From contig CAYXQJ010000018.1 of NCBI GenBank assembly GCA_964467455.1, positions 1-64,000 on the forward strand: a stretch of 64,000 bases of DNA, in the 5' to 3' direction. Positions within the stretch are counted from its first letter, which is position 1; every line of letters starts with the position of its first letter. The translations under genes were made by a program, and so were the position numbers. Source of the DNA: OLB6 sp964467455. GTDB taxonomy: Bacteria > Bacteroidota > Ignavibacteria > Kapaibacteriales > Kapaibacteriaceae. The notes under the pieces were generated by a model. That model was not told where the DNA came from. It saw only the letters and a list, made by a program, of their open reading frames with translations, and did no database searches. Shown piece after piece: positions 16,488 through 24,821 of the stretch.

Positions 16488-19400
16488 TTTTTGGACGAGC
16501 GTTTCGTTGGCTTAACAGAAGGGGCTTTGACGACCGTTCCTTTGGGTGCGAACAGCACGGACTGTCGGTCGGACCGAACAACGTTGTTGTAGAACGTGCG
16601 ATAGTCTTGATACTCATGCGGATAGATCACGTTGCGACGATAGATCGCCTTTCGTGCGATGTTCAGCACGCCACGATCTTGGCTGAAGCTGCGCGTCACA
16701 ATGGCGGCAGGGTTCTCCATCGTCTCCGATCCTTTGATGCCGAGGGCATCATAACCGGCAGGGACGGTGATGGTGATCTTCTCATCGATCGTGTCGATCG
16801 TGTTGGTGAACTCATACGGATAGACGCGCTTGTCATAGCCAAGTCCGGCTTCGGGTTCGTATGGATCGTACCACGGCACGCGCACGATCTGCAGATTCGC
16901 TGCTTCCATCACATAGTTTGGCACATCGTACGTGATGGTGATCTTGAACTCCGGTGTGAGCGTGTCAAGTCCGTCCATCTCAACGTTCTGCAGCTTGACC
17001 TCGGGAAGGTCCGTTGAGAGACCTTCGACCAACGAACGCTCGAGATCTTCACGTCCGAGATCTTTCCAGGCGCTTCGATAAAACTGCGTACGGGCCCCGG
17101 TGTGCTTGAGGGTCTGTTCGACGGTTGCTGACAGATCTTCCTTCAGCGAGATCTTCGTTTCGACGTAGACATTGTTCGGCGTGAACAGGTTGCGTTGGAT
17201 GCGCGATGGGATCAAGAATCCAGGTTTGATCACCATGCTGAAGGCATCAAGATCACCAAAGGGCATGCTGCCCACCGGTACGTTGTCGGCCGTAAGGTCA
17301 AGGAAGAGCGGACCCGTCTCAAGATCAACAAGCACGACAGCATGATCGAAGGGGATCGACGGGAGCAGGTCGCGCGTCACACCGTCGGTACGCGTCTGCA
17401 CCAACACGTGGTATGCCGGAATGTTGCGTTCTGCAAGCATGGCGATACATAACGTGGCAACGTCTTTGCAATCACCGATACGCGTGATCAACACGTCGCA
17501 TGCCTTCTGCGGCACGATCCCACTTTGACGGAACGGCACTGCACTGTAGCGAATGTCCTTCGTGATGTAGCGATACACCGACGAGACCACATCCATCGCC
17601 GAATAGGTTTGGGTAGGGGGCAGGAGGGAATCCACGATCTCCTTGATCTCATCGGTCGACCGTGTCTTCGTGCGTGCGATGTCGTAATACCACTCAACGA
17701 TATCGGCCCACCGAGGGATCGATGATACTTGCAGGACCTTGCCTACGGCATCAAGTCCCGGCATGCCTTCTTCATACTTGATCGCCGGCATATTGCGGTC
17801 TTCCCATACATACATCTCGCCAAGTGGAGTCTCCTTGAATTGCATCTCCATCGGAGAGTTAGAGACGCGATAGTTGAAGACCGTGCCTTTGGGCGTCAAT
17901 AGCACGTAGCGTGCGTGCAGGACCGGTATGTCATCGTTGTACAGAAACTCATCTGTGAAGTATTTCGACAAACGTCCTCCGCCCGTCTCACGTGACTTCG
18001 CCTTCACATAGATGAAGTCGCCCGGTTCAAGACTCTTGAACACGGCAAAGGAGCCACTCAGGTCGGCGGGGAGCTCGCGTCCGTTGGGTTTGCGAACAAC
18101 GGCCTTTTCAACATTCAACGTCCCGCGGCCGCCGCCGGGGATCGAGAATTCTTTGTAGCGATCGATACCATTCGTGGTGAGCACGCGGATCAAGAATTCG
18201 TACTGGACCTCGCAGCGGCTGCCGTCATAGACAACACGACGTTGATCGTTAGCAAGGATCACGGCATCATCATTTGGATAGTCTGCAGCCGATGGCGCGT
18301 TGGCGATCAAGCTGTCGATGTTCAACGTTGGCAGTACCGTGAACGGTGAAGGTCTGCCCGCGATCTCGCGCAATGCTTCGCGCGCATCGAAGTTGCTGGG
18401 GTCAAGGAGCAGGGCCTTTTCAAAGGCCTGTCGTGCGCCATTCGTATCGCCAAGTGACCGACGATACGTGCCGGCGGTCTGCCATAAGCTTCCCACGCTC
18501 GGAGCGTCGCGAAGTGCTTCTTCTATGCTCGCAAGGGCTCGACGCAGATCCTTGCGTTCTTCGAAGTCGTTGGCCATCCTGCTGTGATAGCCCGGCGCAC
18601 AGGGCTGCAGCTCAAACAGCAGCTGATAGACCTTTTCTGACTCGGCATACCGGCCCGCTTCACCGAGGAGTCCGGCTTTGACCAGCAGCCCCGTCTCCGT
18701 GTAGGAGTTGGCGAGGTATTGATCAACGATCTTCAGTGCTTCATCGAACGAACCCGTCGTGCGAAGCTTCGTGATGATCGCCGACGATGCATAGGTGAAG
18801 TTGCGAGGGAAGCGCTCGAAGGCACGTGCTTGGAGTTCGTCGACCTGTTGCGGACGATCGCGCTGACGCGCAACGCTGATCGCTGCATCAAAGTAGTCGG
18901 TGGTATTTGGTAACGCTGCTTCGATCTTTGGCAACATGGCCTCGGCCTCGTCGATCCGTTCAGCGTTCATCTCCCGCTGGAATGCGTAGACGATGGAGAC
19001 GGGCAGGTCAGGACGTAATGTGACGATGTGTTCGGTAGTACTCACGATATGATCAAATCGTCGTCCTCGCGAGTCCACTTCGGTCGAGAGCATCAGCGTA
19101 GCGATACAGTCCGGCGCAAGCTTGAGGGCCTTCTTGAGTACTCGACGCGCTTCGATCACTTGCTCATTGCGCAAATGTGCTTCGATCAATAGCAGGTAGT
19201 TCTCCAAGTCGTTCGGTGCTGCTTCGATCTTCGAGCGGAAATAGGCAATGAACGGATTCGCGACCGCCTGCGGTTTTGGATCGCCGGAGTTGATCGTCTG
19301 TTTTTCCGACGAATACTCAAGCCCTTTGATCGGCACACCGGCTTCGTTGGTAATGCGAAGCAAGAAGTTGCAGCGACTCAACTCTGAGTTGTCGACCTTG

Positions 19401-20287
19401 ACCAAGATCCGATTCCATCCCTGCTGAAGATCGACCTCCGTGATGTAGGTGTCGAGGTCGTTGTTGGCTTCTTCGATGTTCTCGCTCACCTGTACGTTGT
19501 TCACGAACAGCTTATACGCGCCCGACGTGCCCAAGCGGAGCTGCACGCGTTGCTGCTGTGCCGAGCGGACATAGGTGACGGCATAGAAGACGCCGTTCAC
19601 AGTGGGATAGAAGTTGGCAAAATCGACCCACTTGTCGGTGCGATGTCGCGGCGGCGTGAACCACCACACGGCCCGTCCACTTTCACCTTCATAGGTGGCC
19701 GTGGGTACATCCTCGGTCTCGGGCTGAAAGACCCGGTCATGTCCACTTGCCGAGATATTATGAAAGGGGCCGATCACACGCCACGTCATGACGGCGCCGA
19801 GACGGTCGAACCACGAACGCGCCGCGGAGAGGTCTGCCCGCTGTTCGGCGATGCCGCCGAGTTGTTCGCAGGCCATGGCCGCGAGCGTACCCGTCGGGTC
19901 GGGGTTGTTCGCAACGTTGACGAGGATGTCTTCCAGTCCGGATGCTTTGGAGTAGAGATTCGCCGAGAACCGTCGCTGCAGGATCGACGCATAGAGATAG
20001 GGATGTGGGTCTTGAGCGGCCTGCATCGCCCCCTTCAAGGCCTGAAACGAGCGTTGTTCGTCGATGCGCAGATCGTAGGCATACATCAGACCGAGGTGGG
20101 CGCGTAGGTCCTTGGGATCATTGGCGATGGCCGTGTTGAAGGCCTCGATCGCCGCCGAGTCGTCATTATTGGTCAGGGCCCACCAGCCCTTGCTGGTCGA
20201 TTGTGCCGAGGCCGGCATCACGACCGTGAACAGGAGGCCAACGAAAAAGAGGATCGACTTCATCATCATTTTTTTCCGTGGTGACAT
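16484..20287 (-). CDS. TPR, DUF3857 and transglutaminase-like exported protein
   Basis: A 1267-residue protein with a signal peptide (MMMKSILFFVGLLFTVVMPASA). Residues about 30-640 contain TPR-like helices (AIEAFNTAIANDPKDLRAHLGLM; ARQAFEKALLLDPSNFDAREAL) interrupted by a jelly-roll-like region. The DUF3857 beta domain follows (RVVYDGSRCEVQYEFLIRVL). The transglutaminase-like core has the catalytic-type Cys in RIGDCKDVATLC and a downstream His in IPFDHAVVLVDL. DUF3857/transglutaminase proteins are common periplasmic proteins of Bacteroidota with unclear substrates. It opens a coupled unit with the BtuF-like protein and thiN. The start could also be the MMMKS run six codons later. Confidence 0.88.
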   Translation of the reverse strand: MSPRKKMMMKSILFFVGLLFTVVMPASAQSTSKGWWALTNNDDSAAIEAFNTAIANDPKDLRAHLGLMYAYDLRIDEQRSFQALKGAMQAAQDPHPYLYASILQRRFSANLYSKASGLEDILVNVANNPDPTGTLAAMACEQLGGIAEQRADLSAARSWFDRLGAVMTWRVIGPFHNISASGHDRVFQPETEDVPTATYEGESGRAVWWFTPPRHRTDKWVDFANFYPTVNGVFYAVTYVRSAQQQRVQLRLGTSGAYKLFVNNVQVSENIEEANNDLDTYITEVDLQQGWNRILVKVDNSELSRCNFLLRITNEAGVPIKGLEYSSEKQTINSGDPKPQAVANPFIAYFRSKIEAAPNDLENYLLLIEAHLRNEQVIEARRVLKKALKLAPDCIATLMLSTEVDSRGRRFDHIVSTTEHIVTLRPDLPVSIVYAFQREMNAERIDEAEAMLPKIEAALPNTTDYFDAAISVARQRDRPQQVDELQARAFERFPRNFTYASSAIITKLRTTGSFDEALKIVDQYLANSYTETGLLVKAGLLGEAGRYAESEKVYQLLFELQPCAPGYHSRMANDFEERKDLRRALASIEEALRDAPSVGSLWQTAGTYRRSLGDTNGARQAFEKALLLDPSNFDAREALREIAGRPSPFTVLPTLNIDSLIANAPSAADYPNDDAVILANDQRRVVYDGSRCEVQYEFLIRVLTTNGIDRYKEFSIPGGGRGTLNVEKAVVRKPNGRELPADLSGSFAVFKSLEPGDFIYVKAKSRETGGGRLSKYFTDEFLYNDDIPVLHARYVLLTPKGTVFNYRVSNSPMEMQFKETPLGEMYVWEDRNMPAIKYEEGMPGLDAVGKVLQVSSIPRWADIVEWYYDIARTKTRSTDEIKEIVDSLLPPTQTYSAMDVVSSVYRYITKDIRYSAVPFRQSGIVPQKACDVLITRIGDCKDVATLCIAMLAERNIPAYHVLVQTRTDGVTRDLLPSIPFDHAVVLVDLETGPLFLDLTADNVPVGSMPFGDLDAFSMVIKPGFLIPSRIQRNLFTPNNVYVETKISLKEDLSATVEQTLKHTGARTQFYRSAWKDLGREDLERSLVEGLSTDLPEVKLQNVEMDGLDTLTPEFKITITYDVPNYVMEAANLQIVRVPWYDPYEPEAGLGYDKRVYPYEFTNTIDTIDEKITITVPAGYDALGIKGSETMENPAAIVTRSFSQDRGVLNIARKAIYRRNVIYPHEYQDYRTFYNNVVRSDRQSVLFAPKGTVVKAPSVKPTKRSSKK

Positions 20288-20312
20288 TGGTCAGGGCGCC
20301 ATACGTGACGGT

Positions 20313-20336
20313 TTGGTACATTGCATGGTGTACCAA
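20313..20336. promoter_or_regulatory. Operator-like palindrome in a divergent promoter region
   Basis: TTGGTACA and TGTACCAA are perfect 8-bp inverted arms separated by 8 bases. The site sits in the 66-bp gap between the divergent transglutaminase gene and usp-fbp-sod, overlapping TACATTGC, a near -7 box for usp. The dyad is typical of a dimeric repressor or activator site; the regulator is not identified. Confidence 0.55.
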
Positions 20337-20353
20337 CATACGAGCAAACCGTT

Positions 20354-20812
20354 ATGTTCTCCGTAAAAGCCTTACTTGTGCCGACAGATTTTTCGGCAAA
20401 CGCTTCACAAGCCCTGCAATATGCCAAGGAGATCGCGCGCGGAACGCAAGCAACTCTGCATATCCTGCATATTGTCGAGCCCGTGGTCTATCCGGCCGAT
20501 TGGAGCTATGCCCAGGTGGGCTTCGCCGATATCGAACAGGAACTTCAGGAGAATGCCGAGAAGGAATTGTCGGCCCTGACGGACGGTCTAACGAAGGACG
20601 GCTACAATGTGGTCACGGCCGTACGCCGCGGCCGGGCGTCCGATGAGATCTGCAATTACGCTTCCGAGAACGGCATCTCCATCATCGCCATCGGCACGCA
20701 TGGGCGAAGTGGCTTGGAACACTTCCTGTTTGGAAGCACCACCGAGCGCGTACTCCGGAAAGCCCCCTGCCCGGTATTGTCCGTGCGACTAGATGGGGAG
20801 AAGAAGGCCTAA
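20354..20812 (+). CDS. Universal stress protein (UspA family)
   Basis: A 152-residue single-domain USP with the alpha/beta Rossmann-like fold. It starts with MFSVKALLVPTDFSANASQAL. The ATP-binding signature G-2x-G-9x-G-(S/T) is present as GTHGRSGLEHFLFGST near the C-terminus, so it is probably an ATP-binding member. The start at 20354 is chosen over an in-frame Met at 20321 because it begins the first beta strand and the other lies within the operator-like palindrome. The stop overlaps the fbp start by one base (TAATG), so the two are coupled; sod follows. Confidence 0.93.
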   Translation: MFSVKALLVPTDFSANASQALQYAKEIARGTQATLHILHIVEPVVYPADWSYAQVGFADIEQELQENAEKELSALTDGLTKDGYNVVTAVRRGRASDEICNYASENGISIIAIGTHGRSGLEHFLFGSTTERVLRKAPCPVLSVRLDGEKKA

Positions 20813-21840
20813 TGCCGATCCTCAAAACGTCGAAGCTGGTCACGATCGAACGCCATATCGTCGAAGAGGGAAAGAAACACCCTCTGGCGACGGGGGAGTT
20901 CTCGTTCTTGCTGCGGGATCTTACGCTGGCATTGCGCATTCTTGCGCGAGATGTCCGGCGCGCCGGACTGAACGACGTGCTGGGAATGACGGAAGAGGTC
21001 AACGTCCACGGCGAAAAGGTCAAACGACTGGACTATCACGCCAACGACGTGATCTTCAAGGCCATGGACCACGGCGGGCATCTCTGCGTGATGGCTTCTG
21101 AGGAATCCGATGGGCTGATCACCATCCCCGAAGAATATGAGAAGGGGAAGTATGTGCTGGTGTTCGATCCGTTGGACGGGTCGAGCAACATTGATGTGAA
21201 CGTCTCGATCGGCACGATCTTCTCGATCTATAAGCGGATCGACCCGACGTTGAACACACCAGGTACAATGGCAGACTGTTTGCAGCCCGGATGGAAACAG
21301 GTCTGTGCCGGATATGCCATGTATGGATCGAGCACGCAGCTGGTCTATACCACGGGCAACGGTGTGGATGTGTTCACGTTCGATCCCACCATTGGCGACT
21401 TCTTCTTGACGTTCGAAAAGATCCGGATCCCCAAGCGTGGGAAGATCTACAGCGTCAACAGCGGCAATGCCCACAAGTGGCAATCCGGTGTGCGTGAATA
21501 CGTCACCCACCTCCTCAAACCGTCAGACGATGGTTCGCGTCCGTACTCGCTGCGGTATGTAGGCACGATGGTCGCCGATATTCATCGGACGTTGTACTAC
21601 GGCGGGATCTTCATGTATCCGGCCGACACCACGTCGCCGAACGGCAAACTCCGCTTGGTATACGAGGTCAATCCCATGGCCTTCATCATCGAGCAAGCCG
21701 GCGGCAGGGCCTCCAACGGTCATCAGCGCGTGATGGATATCACACCTGAGTCACTGCATCAACGCATGCCGTGTTTCATGGGCAGTGAGGAGGACGTGTT
21801 GGAAGTGGAACGTTTCATCGCAGAATCAGAACGAGGTTGA
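20812..21840 (+). CDS. fbp: Fructose-1,6-bisphosphatase, class I
   Basis: A 342-residue gluconeogenic phosphatase hydrolysing fructose-1,6-bisphosphate to fructose-6-phosphate. Metal-binding residues lie in the DPLDGSSNID motif (D119 onward) and in MASEESDG upstream. Substrate contacts are in RYVGTMVADIHRTLYYGGIFMYP and KLRLVYEVNPMAFIIEQAGG. The length is typical of class I. It sits in usp-fbp-sod with 1-bp and near-zero spacing, a link of gluconeogenesis to stress proteins. With ppsA at the window start it shows a gluconeogenic capacity. Confidence 0.97.
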   Translation: MPILKTSKLVTIERHIVEEGKKHPLATGEFSFLLRDLTLALRILARDVRRAGLNDVLGMTEEVNVHGEKVKRLDYHANDVIFKAMDHGGHLCVMASEESDGLITIPEEYEKGKYVLVFDPLDGSSNIDVNVSIGTIFSIYKRIDPTLNTPGTMADCLQPGWKQVCAGYAMYGSSTQLVYTTGNGVDVFTFDPTIGDFFLTFEKIRIPKRGKIYSVNSGNAHKWQSGVREYVTHLLKPSDDGSRPYSLRYVGTMVADIHRTLYYGGIFMYPADTTSPNGKLRLVYEVNPMAFIIEQAGGRASNGHQRVMDITPESLHQRMPCFMGSEEDVLEVERFIAESERG

Positions 21841-21842
21841 TC

Positions 21843-22544
21843 ATGGATCGTCGGACCTTTCTTGGAGCCACGGCCGCCGGCCTGGCTGCCACTACCCTGC
21901 AGCCCACCCATGTGATCGGTTCGGTACCGGTGCCGGAAGGGGGCGAGCACGTCCTCCCGCCATTGCCGTATGATGTCAACGCTCTTGAGCCGTTCATCGA
22001 TGGCATGACGATGGGCCTGCATCATAGCAAACACCATCAGGCCTACGTCAGCGGACTCAATGCCGCGGAAAAGGCCTTGGCCACGGCCCGACAGAATAAC
22101 GACTTCGCCCTGATCCAGCACTGGTCACGCCAGGCCGCGTTCCACGGCGGCGGACATTGGCTGCATTCCATGTTCTGGAAGGTCATGGCCGGCAAGGCCG
22201 ACGGGGGCGGGGGAGAGCCGAGCGGTGCCCTGGCCGACGCCATCAAGGACAGTTTCGGGTCGTTCGGCGCATTTAAAGCCCAGTTCTCCGCGGCGGCAAA
22301 AACCGTCGAAGGCAGCGGTTGGGCCCTGCTGCATTATCGTCCGGCCGACCAGCGTTTGATCGTTCTCCAGGCCGAAAACCAGCAAAAACTCACGTCCTGG
22401 GGCGCTACGCCCATTATGGGCATCGACGTCTGGGAGCATGCCTACTACCTGAGATACATGAACAACCGCGCCGCCTACGTCGACAATTGGTGGAACGTCG
22501 TCAACTGGAAACAGGTCGAGGCCAACCTGGCCAGTCTTAGGTGA
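21843..22544 (+). CDS. sod: Superoxide dismutase (Fe/Mn), with Tat-type signal
   Basis: A 233-residue Fe/Mn superoxide dismutase. The metal ligands are visible: H60 (LHHSKHHQAYV), H108 (WLHSMFWKVM), D195 and H199 (GIDVWEHAYYLRY). The first 30 residues are an extra N-terminus, MDRRTFLGATAAGLAATT, with twin arginines and a hydrophobic stretch, so export by the Tat pathway is likely and the enzyme would act outside the cytoplasm. ATG at 21843 is preferred over a TTG at 21837 that overlaps fbp. Fe versus Mn use cannot be decided safely. It is the last gene of usp-fbp-sod. Confidence 0.93.
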   Translation: MDRRTFLGATAAGLAATTLQPTHVIGSVPVPEGGEHVLPPLPYDVNALEPFIDGMTMGLHHSKHHQAYVSGLNAAEKALATARQNNDFALIQHWSRQAAFHGGGHWLHSMFWKVMAGKADGGGGEPSGALADAIKDSFGSFGAFKAQFSAAAKTVEGSGWALLHYRPADQRLIVLQAENQQKLTSWGATPIMGIDVWEHAYYLRYMNNRAAYVDNWWNVVNWKQVEANLASLR

Positions 22545-22567
22545 CGAAAAAGTAATTGTGGAAAACT

Positions 22568-22598
22568 CTTGTTTGCATGGTATTTGCCCGTATCTTGC
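22568..22598 (+). promoter_or_regulatory. Putative promoter of the RRM gene
   Basis: CTTG (22568-22571), then 19 bases, then TATCTTGC (22591-22598) approximate the Bacteroidota -33 TTTG / -7 TAnnTTTG arrangement with the usual spacing. Transcription would start near 22603, giving a leader of about 100 bases that contains two short overlapping reading frames. Confidence 0.5.
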
Positions 22599-22658
22599 AT
22601 CATCGTTCCGTGGGGCGGATCGCCGGGACGATGACATCTGGACGAAACACGCAATTCA

Positions 22659-22709
22659 ATGACTGATCAAGATGTCGACATTACGATCCGCGTAAGGGTA
22701 GTTGTATGA
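22659..22709 (+). CDS. Possible 16-codon leader peptide
   Basis: ATG at 22659 opens a 16-residue frame, MTDQDVDITIRVRVVV, whose TGA overlaps the RRM protein start (ATGA at 22706-22709). A second, 11-residue frame (22631-22666) ends inside its start. The overlap geometry is that of translational coupling or a regulatory leader. The frame is short and could be chance, so this is tentative. Confidence 0.3.
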   Translation: MTDQDVDITIRVRVVV

Positions 22710-22996
22710 ATATCTATGTTGGCAACCTGCCGTACTCGTTTGATGACGCAGAACTGCGTTCCACCTTCGAAGAGTTCGGCGCCGTCGATTCCGCTTCCGT
22801 TGTGAAGGACAAATTCACCGGCCGTAGCCGTGGATTCGGTTTCGTCGAAATGCCTGATGGCTCTGCTGGTAGCAATGCCATCGAATCAATGAACGGTCGT
22901 AGTCTCGGTGGCCGCAACCTCGTAGTGAACGAGGCTCGCCCGCGTGAAGAACGTCCACGTTTTGATCGCGATCGCGACCGCGGACCGCGCTACTAA
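22706..22996 (+). CDS. RRM-type RNA-binding protein
   Basis: A 96-residue single RNA-recognition-motif protein. RNP2 is IYVGNL (residues 3-8) and RNP1 is RGFGFVEM (residues 42-49). The tail is short and rich in Arg and Asp (REERPRFDRDRDRGPRY) in place of the Gly-rich tail of cyanobacterial Rbp proteins. Such proteins are abundant in Bacteroidota, where they bind U-rich or GU-rich RNA and are often cold- or growth-regulated. It has a leader of about 100 bases and a strong terminator, so it is probably monocistronic and highly expressed. Confidence 0.95.
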   Translation: MNIYVGNLPYSFDDAELRSTFEEFGAVDSASVVKDKFTGRSRGFGFVEMPDGSAGSNAIESMNGRSLGGRNLVVNEARPREERPRFDRDRDRGPRY

Positions 22997-23022
22997 GCCG
23001 GACCAAGATCACGACATCCAAG

Positions 23023-23050
23023 AAAGCCACCTTCGGGTGGCTTTTTTTTT
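23023..23050 (+). terminator. Intrinsic terminator of the RRM gene
   Basis: AAAGCCACC, a TTCG loop, GGTGGCTTT, then an unbroken T run to 23050. This is a textbook rho-independent terminator with a UUCG tetraloop and the clearest one in the window. Confidence 0.95.
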
Positions 23051-23089
23051 GTCCGTATTTTCGCCGACTACATTCGACACGGAGAATCA

Positions 23090-24178
23090 ATGAAGGTCTT
23101 TGACACCCTGAACACCATGGGCCACGAACAAGTGGTCCTCTGCTCGGATCCGGTCACCGGTCTGCGCGCCATCATCGCCGTCCACGACACGTCGCTCGGA
23201 CCCGCCCTTGGCGGTACCCGCATGTGGAAGTACGATTCCGACGAAGCGGCCATCACCGACGCCCTCCGCCTCTCCCGCGGCATGACCTACAAGGCCGCTG
23301 TATCCGGCGTGAACCTCGGCGGCGGCAAGGCCGTGATCCTCGGCGACGCCCGGACCGACAAGAGCGAAGCGCTCTTCCGCGCCTACGGCCGCATGGTCGA
23401 GACACTCCGCGGACGCTACATCACGGCTGAAGACGTGGGCACCAGCGTACGCGACATGGAGTGGATCCGCATGGAAACAAAGTACGTCACGGGTGTTGGC
23501 GGCGCCGGCGGCTCCGGCGACCCGTCACCGGTCACCGCACTAGGTGTCTACTCCGGCATGAAGGCCGCAGCAAAGTTCACCTGGGGTTCCGATACTCTCT
23601 CCGGCAAGCGCATTGTTGTTCAGGGGGCAGGCAATGTTGCCTCTCACCTCGTCCACAGTCTCACCAAGGAAGGTGCCAAGGTCTTCGTCACCGACATCTA
23701 TGCCGAAAAGGCCAAGGCCCTGGCTACGGCTGCCGGCGCAACGGTGATCGCTCCCGAAGAGGTCTTCACCACAGAGTGCGACATCTTCTCGCCCAACGCC
23801 CTTGGTGCCATCCTCAACGATGAGACCATTCCGCAACTCTCGTGCTCCATCGTCTGCGGCGGTGCTAACAATCAGCTCCAGGTCGAAGACAAACACGGCA
23901 AGATGCTCAAGGAACGGAACATCGTCTACGCACCGGACTATGTTGTCAACTCCGGCGGATTAATGAACGTGGCCTCCGAAGTGGAAGGGTATGACCGTGA
24001 CAAGGTCATGCGCCAAGCCGAAGGCATCTACGACATCACGATGAACATCCTCACCTTGGCCAAGGAACGGAACATCCTCACCTTCGAAGCATCCAACGCC
24101 ATCGCCGAGGATCGTCTTCGCAAGGTGCGACACGTACACGGCACATACGTTGGCTCGCCAACGATCCGTGGCGTCTAG
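23090..24178 (+). CDS. ldh: Leucine dehydrogenase (branched-chain amino acid dehydrogenase)
   Basis: A 362-residue NAD-dependent Glu/Leu/Phe/Val dehydrogenase that reversibly deaminates branched-chain amino acids. The substrate domain shows GPALGGTRMW, YKAAVSGVNLGGGKAVI with the catalytic Lys, and ITAEDVGTSVRDM. The Rossmann domain shows VVQGAGNVASHL, and IVCGGANNQLQ follows. Length and the absence of GDH-specific insertions favour leucine dehydrogenase over glutamate dehydrogenase, and over phenylalanine or valine forms with less certainty. A TATTTTCG box at 23056 lies 26 bases upstream, directly after the RRM terminator. nusB follows 25 bp later. Confidence 0.93.
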   Translation: MKVFDTLNTMGHEQVVLCSDPVTGLRAIIAVHDTSLGPALGGTRMWKYDSDEAAITDALRLSRGMTYKAAVSGVNLGGGKAVILGDARTDKSEALFRAYGRMVETLRGRYITAEDVGTSVRDMEWIRMETKYVTGVGGAGGSGDPSPVTALGVYSGMKAAAKFTWGSDTLSGKRIVVQGAGNVASHLVHSLTKEGAKVFVTDIYAEKAKALATAAGATVIAPEEVFTTECDIFSPNALGAILNDETIPQLSCSIVCGGANNQLQVEDKHGKMLKERNIVYAPDYVVNSGGLMNVASEVEGYDRDKVMRQAEGIYDITMNILTLAKERNILTFEASNAIAEDRLRKVRHVHGTYVGSPTIRGV

Positions 24179-24203
24179 ATCTGAAGGTTAACGAAAGAAC
24201 GAC

Positions 24204-24800
24204 GTGGCAGAGCAAGAGCAGGACAACGAAGCAAAATTCCCCGTAAGCAAGACGAAGTCGATCAAAGGATCGCGCCATCTTGCACGGGAAAAAGTACTTC
24301 AGGTGATCGCGGCAACAGCCGAAGGCGAAGTGTCGCTGGATGACGTGTTCCCACATGTCTTCTACCGCCAGTTCACCTTCGAAGCACTCGAGAACAACGA
24401 TGAATCCGGACGCATCCTGCGTCCGGAAGAAGTGTTCGAACTCGAAGCGGATGTGCCGATCGAATGGACGCAAGACGACGTCGACTACGCCATCCGCGTT
24501 GTGGAAGCAGTGCGCAACTCGCGCGACCGGTCGCGCGAGATGATCGACAAACATTCCAAGAACTGGGATGTGGAGCGCATCGCCTTGCTTGACCGCGTTC
24601 TCATTCAACTCGCCATGGGCGAGTTGATGGCCTGCGCCGATATTCCCGTCAAGGTTACGATCAACGAAGTGATCGAACTCGCAAAACGATATTCAACTGA
24701 CAAGTCCGGCATCTTCATCAACGGCATGCTGGATGCCATCACGGCAGATCTTAAAAACGAAGGCCTTGTCCGCAAGACCGGCCGTGGTCTGATCGAATGA
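24204..24800 (+). CDS. nusB: Transcription antitermination factor NusB
   Basis: A 198-residue NusB, longer than the usual 140 because of an N-terminal extension and an acidic insert (LEADVPIEWTQDD). The all-helical fold is recognisable from SRHLAREKVLQVI near the start and DVERIALLDRVLIQLAMGELMACADIPVKVTINEVIELAKRYS at the end. That C-terminal helix pair is the NusB signature that contacts NusE and boxA RNA in rRNA antitermination. A GTG start at 24204 is used; no other start precedes the conserved region. It is probably co-transcribed with leucine dehydrogenase. Confidence 0.93.
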   Translation: MAEQEQDNEAKFPVSKTKSIKGSRHLAREKVLQVIAATAEGEVSLDDVFPHVFYRQFTFEALENNDESGRILRPEEVFELEADVPIEWTQDDVDYAIRVVEAVRNSRDRSREMIDKHSKNWDVERIALLDRVLIQLAMGELMACADIPVKVTINEVIELAKRYSTDKSGIFINGMLDAITADLKNEGLVRKTGRGLIE

Positions 24801-24821
24801 TCAAAATTTCTCGGAGCAGTC

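Noticed and set aside
20809..21510. Open frame of 233 codons on the minus strand
   Set aside because: Antisense to fbp, low similarity to anything, rich in His and Arg as expected for a shadow of GC-rich coding DNA.
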